The position numbers and the translations under genes were made by a program. Positions 12,892-23,819 of a DNA stretch of 64,000 bases are shown in pieces (position 1 is the stretch's first letter; each line of letters starts with the position of its first letter). Source of the DNA: Hippophae tibetana (Eukaryota; Streptophyta; Magnoliopsida; Rosales; Elaeagnaceae); the NCBI GenBank assembly GCA_037013495.1, contig CM072811.1, forward strand, positions 19,825,659 through 19,889,658, in the 5' to 3' direction. The notes beneath the pieces are model-generated. The model had not been told where the DNA came from and ran no database searches. It was given only the letters and a program-made list of their open reading frames with translations.

Positions 12892-13496
12892 GCACATCTT
12901 CTTGTCGTTATTACATGCTAAAATTTAAAGAGGTTAAAGTGCTTTTAGAAAATTTATCAAATTATTTTAAATAATGTCATTATAATTTATAATAATAAAA
13001 ATGATACTCTAATAATATTGAATGACATTCAATATGTGAAATTAATGTTTAAGCTAATTTTTTTGTTACATTAAAAATATATAAATAAAGTATAAATATT
13101 GTTATCTTTGTAACTACACATTTTATATAGTGTTATAAATATTTTTAAAAAAAAGATAGATTTAAATGTTTATATTATTTGTAACCTCACTTGCTAGTTA
13201 ATTACAAGTTAATCAAACTTAATGAATGAAATATAATAATATTATTTTTATATTATATATATATATAATTAGTTGAAAGAGTTGAAATCAAATCTAACTC
13301 AAACAAAATTTAATAAAAAAGATTATAATCTATATTATTATACTATTAATATGTGTTAATAAATATGTATTTAAAATTGATTAAAAGTATGAGAATTAGT
13401 TTCATAAAAAGTAAATATTTATGTGTTTATTTGTATTACTACAAATAAAGTAGGGTAAATTACATTAATAATTAATATATTTGGTTATTTTTATAC

Positions 13497-13527
<31 letters not shown>

Positions 13528-14098
13528 TAATGATTTAGTATCTTATTCTTTGAAATTAATTTAAAATTAAACATCATTAGTTAAAATTTATCATGTGGGG
13601 GATTAAATTAACCAGGTTAAATTATATATATTTTGATTAATTAATCAATTATTTTTAATTTTATTTAACCATTAAAATAAATCAAAAAACAATATATGTG
13701 TATAAATCAAAATATTTATATGTTAATTTACTCCGATATGTCTAGCATGTGTTCAATTATGCCCATATTTTTCAACTTTTAGTTAATTTTAAGTGTGATA
13801 CTAAATTTATTAACATGAAGAATATGAAACTCAATCATAAAAACAAAAATTAAAGAGATAGAATAAAAAAACAAAATAGTAGATGTTAACGTAATTTAAA
13901 GGAAAAGTTTTGAAATTAAAATGAATATGAAATAATATAATTTAAAATATTTATTAAATATAATCAATTTAAATAAAAACGTTTAATTGTGTTAAATTTA
14001 TTATAACAACAACAATAATAATAAAGAGATAGGAAAAAACATAATATTTATTAGCATAGTTTAAAAGAAAAAATTTAAAATTTAAATAAATATTATTT
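12892..14098. other. AT-rich intergenic sequence
   Basis: No gene is seen. A TA dinucleotide run lies at about 13502-13529. Long A/T tracts dominate. Confidence 0.6.
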
Positions 14099-14762
14099 TT
14101 ACCTCTCCTAGCTCACCATAGGATAAAAAGCATTTCAGGATATCCACATGAGACCTAGTGAGTTTTGACATTGATATTCAAAATAGTTCTCATATTGATG
14201 TTCAAACTAGTTTCTAACTAGTAGGACGATTATACATTAACACATGTTTGTTTCGCTCTTCCCAACTCTCGAACCCAAAAGCAAGTTGGAACCATCACCG
14301 AGATGGTACTAACTTGCTTCTCAAGGTCTATTTAAAGGCTAGGTCTTGGGTTTCAGAGTTGGGGAATATAGGTGTCCAAAAATCGGATCAAATCGGATTA
14401 AACCATTAAATCGAACAGAATCGGACAAAACGGTTTGATTCAATTTACATTAATTAAAATCGTTTTTCAAATAGTCTGGTCCGGTTATATTAATTTTTAA
14501 ATCAGTCATATCAAACCGAATGGTTTTATAAATCAAACAGCTCGGTCCGGTTTGTATTAATTAAAACGGTCCAATTTGGTTAATTTTTTTTTCAAAATCG
14601 AATCGGACTGTGGACATCCCTATTAGGGAGAGCGAATCAAACATGTGTCTGGGTGTGACCACACTACTAGTTAGGAACTAGTTTGAACATTACCGTCGGA
14701 ACTCCTTGAACCCTACGTGGATATCTCGAGATACCTTGTGCCCTTTACTGCGCTAGGTGGTA
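14099..14762. mobile_element. Fold-back (palindromic) element hosting a nested MITE
   Basis: The two halves are imperfect reverse complements. GATATCCACATGAG near the left end pairs with CTACGTGGATATC near the right. GTTCAAACTAGTTTCTAACTAG (about 14201-14222) pairs with CTAGTTAGGAACTAGTTTGAAC (about 14666-14687). ACACATGTTTGTTTCGCTCTTCCC pairs with the stretch reading GGGAGAGCGAATCAAACATGTGT. The arms continue inward through CCCAACTCTCGAACCC and GGGTTTCAGAGTTGGGG. A 256-bp MITE (14367-14622) splits the right arm; without it the structure is about 400 bp. I cannot fix a target duplication at the outer ends. No coding content is present. Confidence 0.6.
14367..14622. mobile_element. hAT-like MITE nested in the fold-back element
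   Basis: The left end TATAGGTGTCC and the reverse complement of the right end TAGGGATGTCC match at 8 of 11 positions. The flanking 8-mers TTGGGGAA (14359-14366) and TTAGGGAG (14623-14630) match at 6 of 8, and removing the MITE rejoins the host palindrome arm. The subterminal sequence is rich in AATCGGATC and GGTCCGGTT motifs. The first 20 or so bases resemble the left end of the hAT at 5635 (GGTGTCCAAAAATCGGATC against GGTGTGCAAAAAATCTGATC). There is no coding capacity. Confidence 0.6.
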
Positions 14763-15290
14763 CAAACAAATATCAAATTATATGACATAAAATTAAATAT
14801 ATATAATTATATTTAACTAAAAATATTTATGTTAGTTATTATTATAATAAATTTGTTATATACAAAATTAAATAGATTGAGATAAATTTAAAAGTGTAAT
14901 TAATTAACCTTAAATATATTATATTTTAATATATTATTTTTTATCAAACATATTATATATATATATATTAAAAATATATATAACAGCATAAGATTAATTA
15001 TAATAAAAATATATTAATTGTTTAATAAATCTTTTCAAAATCTATTAGGAGAACATATTAAGTTAAACTTATTTAATTTTATATTTTTTAAATTATAATT
15101 AATTTAAGTAATATATAATAATTTTAAAAAAATACACACTTATATATTTATGTGTTTTATTTTTTAAATTTTTTATTTTTAAATTTTTAATATATTTTTT
15201 ATAATTAATAAATTTTTATATACTTTTATACTATTATTCTCCTTTTATATATAATATATATATACACTAAATTACAAATAATCTCCCTAA
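14763..15290. other. AT-rich sequence upstream of the host gene
   Basis: Long A/T stretches including TATATA runs. No gene or recognisable element is seen. Confidence 0.5.
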
Positions 15291-15349
15291 AATTTTGGGT
15301 CTTCAGTCCAACTGCTGGAGAAAATAATTACGTTACAGTTGTCATTTAC

Positions 15350-15495
15350 ACGCGTCAAAAGCAGTTTGCTACGTCGGCAAGCAAGACTAAAACTCCGCAC
15401 GTGAATCTCGTGGTTCAATTCCAGACGTGCAGAAACAGACAATTTCTAGCTCTCACTCTGTTTTATTCCTCTGATTTCAATTTTTCCCATAAATA
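15350..15495 (+). promoter_or_regulatory. Promoter motifs of the NHL/LEA2 gene
   Basis: Base composition rises sharply from the A/T-only sequence upstream. ACGCGT (15350-15355) is a CGCG/CAMTA-type box and overlaps TTGAC on the opposite strand, the W-box core. A G-box CACGTG lies at 15398-15403, and another ACGTG core near 15425. The TATA-like ATAAATA (15489-15495) is about 240 bases before the start codon, followed by a pyrimidine-rich leader. These motifs are typical of stress and ABA-responsive promoters. That they act here is inference. Confidence 0.5.
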
Positions 15496-15736
15496 CAATG
15501 AGCTTCTTCTACTGATCTGATTTGCTGAGATTTAGTTCTTCCTATCCATTATCCTCCTCATTCCTACCCACTTATTTTATATTCCAATCCTTCACATAAA
15601 TTCCCATTCTCTCATTCTCTGCTCTAAGCTTCAAATCTTTGTCCAAATTAATCACTGAAAATCAACCCCTAATATTTGTACACTCTCTTCTTCCCTTATC
15701 TCTGATTCGTTTTTTCCAAAAAGAAAGTTGAGAAAT

Positions 15737-16480
15737 ATGGCGGAGGTTGGTAAACCACCGCTACAGAAACCTCCGGATTTAAGAAATACGAATAAACCTT
15801 CCGGTTTACCCGTAGTCCGACCACCACCGCCGGTTCGAAAAGCCGGAATCCCATCTGCTTTTCAGCCCAAGAAGAGGCGGCGAAGTTGTTGTCGTTTATT
15901 TTGTTGCTTCTTTTGCTGCTTCGTTCTCATCCTCATCGTCGTCGTTTTGGTTGCTTGTGGTCTTTTCTATCTTTTATACGAACCCAAATTGCCAATTTTC
16001 CACCTTGAGTCATTCAAGTTGCTCCAATTCAATGTTACGGCTAAACAAGATGGGACTTATCTCGATTGTCGTACGACAAGTCGTATCGAGCTTAAAAACC
16101 CAAATAGTAAAGTGCAATTAATTTATGGGAAGACTAGTGTTACGATTTCGGTTTTGAACAGAGATGGTGGGGAAGAGACAGAGTTAGGGACGAAGGAGAT
16201 TGAGAAGTTCACGCAAGGGAAGAAGAATACAACGAGCTTGAAAGTTGAAACGGTGGTGAAGAACTGTGTGGTGAATGATGGGTTGGGGACGAAATTAAAG
16301 AAAGGATATAAAAATGGATATTTGAAGGTAAAGGTGGAAGCCAAGACGGGTTTGGGATTTGTGATTGAAGGTTGGAAGGTTGGGCCTATTGGTATTAACA
16401 TCAATTGTCGACGTGTTAAATTGAAGAGGCTTGAGAATGGTGATATGCCGAAGTGCTGGATCGAAATGCTCAAATGGTAA
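15737..16480 (+). CDS. NHL/LEA2-domain membrane protein (NDR1/HIN1-like)
   Basis: An intronless 247-residue protein, the only intact host gene I see. The N-terminus is proline-rich (about 7-43), followed by a basic patch KKRRR (45-49), a cysteine cluster CCRLFCCFFCC (51-61) and one hydrophobic membrane segment (about 54-80). The remaining 165 residues form a LEA_2/NHL-type beta domain with the family NPN motif at 121-123. This is the layout of NDR1/HIN1-like proteins, type II membrane proteins of the plasma membrane or related membranes linked to pathogen and abiotic stress responses; the length is typical. ATG at 15737 is chosen because AATATGGCG is a good plant start context, while the frame three codons upstream begins with TTG. 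Base composition is far higher in GC than the surroundings. Which NHL subgroup it belongs to cannot be told by eye. Confidence 0.88.
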   Translation: MAEVGKPPLQKPPDLRNTNKPSGLPVVRPPPPVRKAGIPSAFQPKKRRRSCCRLFCCFFCCFVLILIVVVLVACGLFYLLYEPKLPIFHLESFKLLQFNVTAKQDGTYLDCRTTSRIELKNPNSKVQLIYGKTSVTISVLNRDGGEETELGTKEIEKFTQGKKNTTSLKVETVVKNCVVNDGLGTKLKKGYKNGYLKVKVEAKTGLGFVIEGWKVGPIGININCRRVKLKRLENGDMPKCWIEMLKW

Positions 16481-18170
16481 TCCCCATTTCCATTTTCAAA
16501 AATATTAATAATACATAAATTTATATTTACTTTTTTAACAACATAAATTATTTATATCCTGTCAAATATAATTTTTTTTTTAAATTTCTATAGTATATTA
16601 CATCATCATTAATTTGAATAAAATGACGTGTTATTAACTTTCCTCTTTCTTTTAATAATTGGTGAAATTATTTAAGTTAGCGAGCAAGAGCAAATTTTGT
16701 TAATATAAGGCAATATTTTTATAGTTTAAAAATTTTAAAACATTAAATTGTAGGATAAAGTATTCCATCGTTTTTACATTAGTATTTTTCTATGAAAATA
16801 ACAATTCTCCTGATTCATACATAATATAGTGCATAAATGTTACTATAAATTGAATTGAATAAGAGAAAGAAAAGAGTTATGATATTGTTAAAATTATTTT
16901 TATTCATATCATAATCAAAGTATATGAAATTATCTTTTTTAACCCTAGAGGCATGATAATATCAATCAAATTTGCATATACTCTTTCACCTATATTTTTT
17001 ATATCATCCAATGTGCTAAAATTATTTTAAAATTAAAAAAAATGATTCATTTAGTTTTTTAAGGAAAAATATATTTGTTACAAATAAATCACAATTAATG
17101 TGAGGCAATAGTCGTAATATATTGATAAGTATGTATCTAATAAAAAAAATGCTACATCAATTGTAATATATAGAATTACTATTTTTTAAATAATATTTAC
17201 ATGTATTTTAACATTAAAGATTTGTGTAAAAAAGTGTGTGCAACTAAACATAATTGTGACAATGTTTATGGCATATAGCTATCTAAGAAAAATGTTAATA
17301 TCACATAAATTTGTAAATATTTTTCTACCGTACCTTTTATAGCTTAAATGTGTTAAAATTATTTTGAAAATTGAAGAATGGAATTGTTTTTATATAATAT
17401 TGACATGTGTTAGAACATGAATAATATCCTACAAAAGCAAGGTCAAATGTTTGTGTTCTTATCATTTTGAGAAATTTAATGCTTACAAAGTTTTACATAT
17501 ATTTGCATTTATATTAACTATAGTGTAATATGTAGTATACTGTTTTTGTTTTTGAAAAATGAATAATTTCTTAATTTTTAAACTATTTTAACATATGACA
17601 CATTTATTAATAATAAATGTAAGTACCTTAGATGAACAAATTTTTTTATTAGGGGTGATATTTATATAATCAAAATTGTTATTTTCACGAGGTATACAAG
17701 TTTTTAGGATTTTCTGTATGTATTACATAAATCTTCGCAATATTATATACAAGGTACATATATTTTTATAATACGTATTTGAGAAGACATTCTATAATAA
17801 GTACATAAAACTCTAAAGAGATGTGTATCATGCATGTACATAATTCCTTGAAGATTTCTATGGCTACTGGACAAGCAGCAAATCTATAAAGACAAAATGG
17901 AAAAATAATTTTGAAAACTTGGCATCAGTCATCATACTGAATCAATCCAAAAGTTGATCACATGCTAAGTATACCAACAACAAAGACAATTAAGCATCCA
18001 ATTTAGCTATGACATTGCATAAAAACACAGACGAACAAGCTCTATGACACACGCTTATAAGAATAAACTCTGACAATGAATAAAGAATAAAATAAATCTT
18101 TCATGAATGACAAGAATCAAGCTACAATTGACAAAACCTCAAACTTGAAAACCTTATATGAAGTAAAATT
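16481..18170. other. AT-rich sequence downstream of the host gene
   Basis: The first few hundred bases would hold the 3' UTR of the NHL gene. No other gene is visible. The last 300 bases (from about 17860) may be part of an older LTR on the minus strand that the copia element interrupts. Confidence 0.5.
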
Positions 18171-18180
18171 TGTTGTAGAT

Positions 18181-18578
18181 TGTTATAAAGCTCCTTAATT
18201 TAAGGAGCAAAACATGAAGCTTAATTTAAGGAACCATTAATTTAAGGAGTAATTCAAGGAGTGAATTTTCCTATAAATAAATGTGTAATTGTAATGAATT
18301 AACCATCCAAAGTATTCATTCCAATTGAGAGAAAAACTTAGAGAGAGAAGCTTTTGTGAGAGAAAATTGAGAGTAATTTTCTTGGGTGTAATTGGGTTGT
18401 GGGTTGTGAGTGTTGTAAACACCTTGTGTAATTTCTCCTCTTTTAGTAAAAAGATCTGCAGCAGGTCCAGAGACGTAAGCAAGATTAGCCGAACTCCGTT
18501 ATCAAATTTGTGTGTTATTTTTCTATTCTTGCTTTCTCATAAGTCTGACTTATCGAGAATTTGTGTAATTTCCTATCA
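18181..18578 (+). repeat. copia 5' LTR
   Basis: A 398-bp LTR starting TGTTATAAAGCTCC and ending TTTCCTATCA. It aligns with the 3' LTR (22771-23126), but has about 40 extra bases near its left end, where the unit TTAATTTAAGGA occurs three times instead of once. A TATA-like CTATAAATAAATG lies at about 18270-18282. The R/U5 part has the usual LTR leader TTGTGTAATTTC. Confidence 0.88.
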
Positions 18579-18580
18579 AC

Positions 18581-18592
18581 TGGTATCAGAGC
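18581..18592 (+). other. Primer binding site, initiator tRNA-Met
   Basis: TGGTATCAGAGC begins two bases after the LTR end. It complements the 3' end of plant initiator tRNA-Met, the standard primer of copia elements. Confidence 0.9.
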
Positions 18593-18769
18593 TTTTGGTG
18601 GTGATTTCTATCAATTTCCTACAAGGTTACTATTCATGTGAATAGTGAATTATGTGAATAGTGAAATTTTGTTGACGATATTTGTTCGTTGATGGAGGTG
18701 TTCTAATACACGGTGGTTTGCAGAAATAGTCAGAAACGATCCGGAGGAAGTCAGATTTGAGTGGGAGCA

Positions 18770-21700
18770 ATGACCGTAGATGAAGAAAGGGTGAAACTCG
18801 AGAAATTTGATGGTACAAATTTTGGGTTTTGGAAAATGCAGATAGAGGATTATCTATATCAACCTTTCTCAGGGAAGAAGCCAGAGGCTATGAAGGAAGA
18901 ATATTTGAATCTTCTAAACAGACAAGCCCTCAAAGTTATTTGATTGACGCTATCCCGTAATGTTGCTTTCAACATAGCAAAGAAAAAGACCATGACGAGT
19001 CTTATGGAAACTCTCTCCAATATGTATGAGAAGCTATCAGCCTCAAACAAAGTGCACTTGATGAGGCATTTGTTCAATTTGCGGATGAATGAAGACGCAT
19101 CAGTAGCTCAACATCTCAATGAACTCAACATAGTCACAACCCTGTTGAGTTTAGTGGAAATTGAATTCGATGAAGAAGTACGAGCATTGATACTTTTGTC
19201 TTCTTTACCAGAAAGCTGGAATGCTACTGTCACGGCTGTGAGTAGCTCGTCAGGAAGTAATAAGTTGAAATTTGACGATGTTCGTGGTCTGGTTCTCAAT
19301 GAAGAGATCCGACGTAGAGATTCAGGTGAATCGTCAACCTCTTCAATATTGCATACAGAGTCAAGAGGAAGAGATTCATCCAGAGGGAATGGACGTGGCA
19401 GAACAGACTACCGAGGTAGATCAAACGACAAGAGATCCAAATCCAGAAATCCTAATAATTCTCATAGCTCGAAGACTATCGAGTGTTGGAATTGTGCAAG
19501 AACCGGACACTACAAAAATCAGTGCAAAAGTGCACCAAAGGACAAACAAGTGAAGGCAGAGACAAATGTTATTTCCACCTCAGGAGGAGATGGAGGAGAT
19601 GATGCATTGATATGCTCTTTGGAGAGCAATGAAGAATCTTGGGTGTTAGACTTTGGAGCATTGTTCCATGTTACTTCACAGAAAGAATTCTTCGAAAAAT
19701 ATGTCCCCAGAAACCTTGGAAAGGTATATCTTAGTGATGATCAACCGTGTGCTATTATTGACAAAAGTGTAGTGAATGTTAGACTTTGAACGGATCTGTT
19801 TGGGAACTGAAGGATGTCAGGCATATTCCCGACCTAAGGAAGAACTTAATCTCAGTAGGACAATTGGCTAGTGAAGGCTACACTATGATCTTCCATGGTG
19901 ATGATTGGAAGATTTCAAAGGGTGCAATAATGACGGTTGCTCGAGGTAAGAAGAGTGGCACTCTTTACATGACAACAAGGGCACGTTGTTCAATCGTAGT
20001 TGCAGCAAGCAATGAAACACCAAATCTGTGGCACCAGAGACTAGGCCACATGAGTGAGAAGGGGATGGAGATTATGAACTCAAAGGGAAAACTTCCAGGT
20101 CTACAGTCTATAGAGATAGACATGTGCGAAGATTGCATACTTGGAAAGCAAAAGAGAGTCAGCTTTCAGACAAGTTGCAGAACCCCAAAGAAGGAAAGGC
20201 TAGAGCTTATTCACTCTGATGTTTGGGGACCAACTACTATCTCATCCATTGGTGGGAAACACTACTTCGTGACTTTCATTGATGATCACTCTTGGAAGGT
20301 ATAGGTTTACTTTCTAAAGCATAAGTCTGAAGTATTTGAGGCTTTCAGAAGATGGAAAGCTATGGTGGAAAATGAGACGGGTTTGAAGATCAAAAAACTT
20401 AGAACAGATAATGGTGGTGAATATGAAGACACCAGATTCAAAAATTTATGCTATGAGTATAGGATCAAAATGGAAAGAACTGTACCAAGCACACCTCAAC
20501 ACAATGGTGTAGTTGAGCATATGAACCGAACGTTGACAGAAAGAGCTAGAAACATTCGTATACAGTCAGGTCTATCGAAGCAGTTCTGGGTAGAAGCAGT
20601 CAACACGGCAACTTACTTGATCAACCGAGGCCCATCTGTTTCATTGGAGCATAAAATACCAGAGGAGGTATAGAGCAAAAAGGAGGTGAAACTATCACAT
20701 CTAAAAGTTTTCGGTTGTGTAGCATTTGTGCATATAAGTGATCAAGGCAGGAATAAGCTTGATCCCAAATCCAAGAAATGCACATTCATCGGGTATGGTG
20801 AGGATGAGTTTGGCTACCGCATTTGGGATGACAAAAACAAGAAAGTAATACGTAGTAGAGATGTGATTTTCAACGAAAGGGTGATGTATAAGGACATGCA
20901 TAAAATAGACGCCAATGACTCAGAGCAGAATGAGTCAGTATTTGCAGATGCAGATGATGTCCTAGATAGTTCCGCAACAGAACCAATTGTAACAAGTCCT
21001 TAGCCAGAGAAACTTTTTGGATAAAGCAGTACACAACATTTCGACACACCACAACCTCTTACTCCAGCTCCTATATTGAGAAGGTCTTCTCGACCTCATG
21101 TGCCTAATAGGAGATACATGAACTATATGTTGCTGAATGATGGAGGGGAGCCTGAATGCTATGATGAAGCTTGTTAGACTCAAGATTCCAATAAGTGGGA
21201 GCTTGCTATGAAAGAAGAAATGAAATCTCTCATCTCTAACCAGACATAGGAACTAGCTGAGTTACCTATGGGAAAGAAGGCACTTCACAACAAATGGGTG
21301 TACCAGGTGAAAGAGGAGCATGATGGTTCCAAGAGATACAAATCACGCCTAGTTGTTAAAGGGTTTCAACAGAAGGAAGGAGTTGACTACACTGACATTT
21401 TCACTCCCATTGTAAAGCTCAATACTATCAGATCAATGTTGAATATTGTATCTATTGAAGATCTTCATCTGGAACAGTTGGATGTGAAGACTGCATTCCT
21501 TCATGGAGATTTAGATGAAGAGATATACATGTACCAGCCAGAAGGTTTCTCAGAAAGAGGGAAGAAGAACATGGCGTGCAGACTTAAGAAGAGTTTGTAT
21601 GGCCTGAAACAAGCCCCGAGACATTGGTACAGAACGTTTGACAGCTTCATGCACAACGAAGGTTTCCAGAAGTGCAATGCTGACCATTGTTGTTACTACA

Positions 21701-22699
21701 AGACATATAGGTCCAGTTATATCATTTTACTACTTTATGTTGATGATATGTTAGTAGCAAGTTCAGATATGGATGATATTAAAAGGTTGAAGCAGCAATT
21801 GTCAAAGGAGTTTGACATGAAAGACTTGGGTCGAGCAAAGAAGATTCTTGGAATGCAAATCATAAGAAATAAGAAGAAAGGATCTCATGCAGTTATCTCA
21901 TGCAGAGTACATCAATCGTGTTTTACAGAGATTCAACATGGGCGATGCCAAGCCAGTTAGCACACCCTTGGCCAGTCATTTTTGCCTATCCAAGGATCAG
22001 TCCCCTCAGACAGATGAAGAGAGAGAATTAATGGCTAAGGTTCCTTATGCCTCAGCCATTGGAAGTTTGATGTACGCAATGGTTTGTACGAGACCAGACA
22101 TTGGCCATGCAGTGGGAATTGTTAGCATATTTATGTCAAATCCAGGGAAAACTCATTGGGAAGCAGTCAAGTGGATTTTGAGGTATCTGTGAGGCACTAC
22201 AAAAAATTTCTTGTACTTTAGTAAAGGAAAGTTAAAAGTACAAGGGTACGTAGACGTAGACTTTGGAGGTGAAGTTGATCACCGAAGAAGCAACACCGGT
22301 TATATATTTACTGTTGGAACTACAACTGTTAGTTGGATGTCGCAAATACAGAAAATTGTCACTTTATCCACTACAGAGGCTGAGTATGTAGCAGTAACTG
22401 AAGCTAGTAAAGAGATGATATGGCTTCAAGGTTTGTTAATTGAGCTGGGATTCAAATAGGAGAAGAATGTTCTACATAATGATAGTCAAAGTGCAATACA
22501 CTTGGCGAAAAATTCAGCATTTCATTCTAGAACCAAGCATATTGGACTTCGTTATCACTTCATCAGATCTCTATTGGAAGACGATGTGTTAATACTGGAG
22601 AAGATTCAAGGAAGCAAAAATCCAGCAGATATGTTAACAAAGGTGGTGACTATTGACAAACTGAAGTTGTGCTCAACTTCAGTTGGTTTGCTAGAGTAA
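18770..22699 (+). pseudogene. copia gag-pol polyprotein, broken
   Basis: Gag begins with EERVKLEKFDGTNFGFWK and ends with a CCHC knuckle (CWNCARTGHYKNQC, about 19486-19527). Protease follows: WVLDFGALFHVT, with DFGA in place of the usual DSGA. Integrase has the GAG-pre motif WHQRLGHMSEKGM, HSDVWGP and the TDNGGEY block (20407-20427). RT has AFLHGDLDEE and YVDD (about 21736-21747). RNase H has TLSTTEAEY and ends near ADMLTK. Stops lie at 18941, 20302, 20671, 21001, 21022, 21175, 21247, 22190 and 22457. Frameshifts occur near 19780-19790 and 21875-21890. Otherwise only two frames are needed, so the copy is moderately young. Most stops are explained by a single C-to-T or G-to-A change in a Trp, Arg or Gln codon. 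Confidence 0.9.
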
Positions 22700-22759
22700 C
22701 AAAGACTAGAAAAGTTACTGCATTGATCGAGGTGTGAAGACAAATTGAAATCAGTCTTC

Positions 22760-23126
22760 AAGTGGGAGATTGTTATAAAGCTCTTTAATTTAAGGAGTAA
22801 TTCAAGTAGTGAATTTTCTTATAAATAGATGTGTAATTGTAATGAATTAACCATCCAAAGTATTCATTCCAATTGAGAGAAAAACTTAGAGAGAAAAGAT
22901 TTTGTGAGAAAAAATTGAGAGTAATTTTCTTGAGTGTAATTGGGTTGTGGGTTGTGAGTGTTGTAAACACCTTGTGTAATTTCTCCTCTTTCAGTAAAAA
23001 GATCTGCAGTAGGTCCGAAGACGTAAGCAAGATTGGCCGAACTCTGTTATCAAATTTGTGTGTTATTTTTCTATTCTTGCTTTCTCATAAGTCTGACTTA
23101 TCGAGAATTTGTGTAATTTCCCATCA
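22760..23126 (+). repeat. copia polypurine tract and 3' LTR
   Basis: AAGTGGGAGA (22760-22769) is the polypurine tract. One base later the 3' LTR starts with TGTTATAAAG (22771) and ends CCCATCA (23126), 356 bp. It is shorter than the 5' LTR because it has one copy of the TTAATTTAAGGA unit. The body is otherwise closely similar to 18181-18578. Confidence 0.88.
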
Positions 23127-23565
23127 AAATTGATGCAGAATCCTAAAATTAGGGATCAAAACTCAACTAGTATTCGATTGTTGGAGAGAATACAAGAAAT
23201 TTGAAGAAATATGGAAGAAAGTGAAGATTTTGAGAGAATTTGAGAGAGAAAAGGTGCAGGGTGAGTTGGATTTGTGAGATTTGAGTGAAGATGTTTACAA
23301 AAAAACACTTTAAAAGATGAATTTTGCAACAAAGACCACAACATTTCCTTTTACATGTTGTGGAGCACTTCATAAATTTCCTTCCTAGCCAAAAAACTTA
23401 GCTAAGTGGCTTACTCTTTTTCATGACGTGGTGTGCTTGTTTTTTTCTTTTCTACTTTGGCCAATTGAAAACCCAAGAGCTCAATCCTTCTCCAATGTTG
23501 TCGGCGCATTTTTTTTTCTTTTTGGGAAATAAAAATGTAACATCATCCCCAACCTAAATTGGGCA
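23127..23565 (-). repeat. Part of an older LTR (minus strand) split by the copia element
   Basis: On the minus strand the run AGGTTGGGGATGA (about 23551-23563) resembles a polypurine tract and is followed by TGATGTTACA, a plausible LTR start. The sequence then has a TC-rich leader style (TTTTCTCTCTCAAATTCTC) before the copia insertion point at 23126. It would continue at 18170 and end near 17860. It lies just 3' of the minus-strand pol remnant, the right place for a 3' LTR. Neither a second copy nor a duplication supports it, so this is inference. Confidence 0.35.
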
Positions 23566-23819
23566 ATTTCCACATTGCTATAGAAGAAAAAAAACCAATG
23601 AATTGCATCCCATTGAACTCTTAGTTTGGTGTCTGACCTTGCCATCATTTACTTCTTAACTATTAATCTATTGGTTCATTTACATGCAATTCTTCTGTAT
23701 TAATTAGCATAAGTGGCTCATCGTACGACTCCAATCGATGATGATCATTCATCATGAATTCTTTTCGGGTCCTTGAACTTTTGATTTAAACTACACTATA
23801 AGGGAAGATGTTAGTAATA

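Larger units (their letters stand above)
18171..23126 (+). mobile_element. Ty1/copia retrotransposon (Tnt1/Tork-like), complete, decayed
   Basis: It has two LTRs, an initiator-Met primer site, gag-pol in copia order (gag, protease, integrase, RT, RNase H) and a polypurine tract. The candidate target duplication is AAATT (18166-18170 and 23127-23131). For this to hold, the left end is TGTTGTAGAT at 18171, ten bases before the point where the two LTRs become similar. Phrases such as LHLEQLDVKTAFLHGDLDEE and LLLYVDD are those of the Tnt1-like group. Two frameshifts and many stops make it non-coding today. It sits in an older LTR-like sequence (about 17860-18170 and 23127-23552, minus strand). 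Confidence 0.88.

Noticed and set aside
16123..16473. 116-codon minus-strand frame inside the NHL gene
   Set aside because: Shadow of the LEA2 coding sequence.
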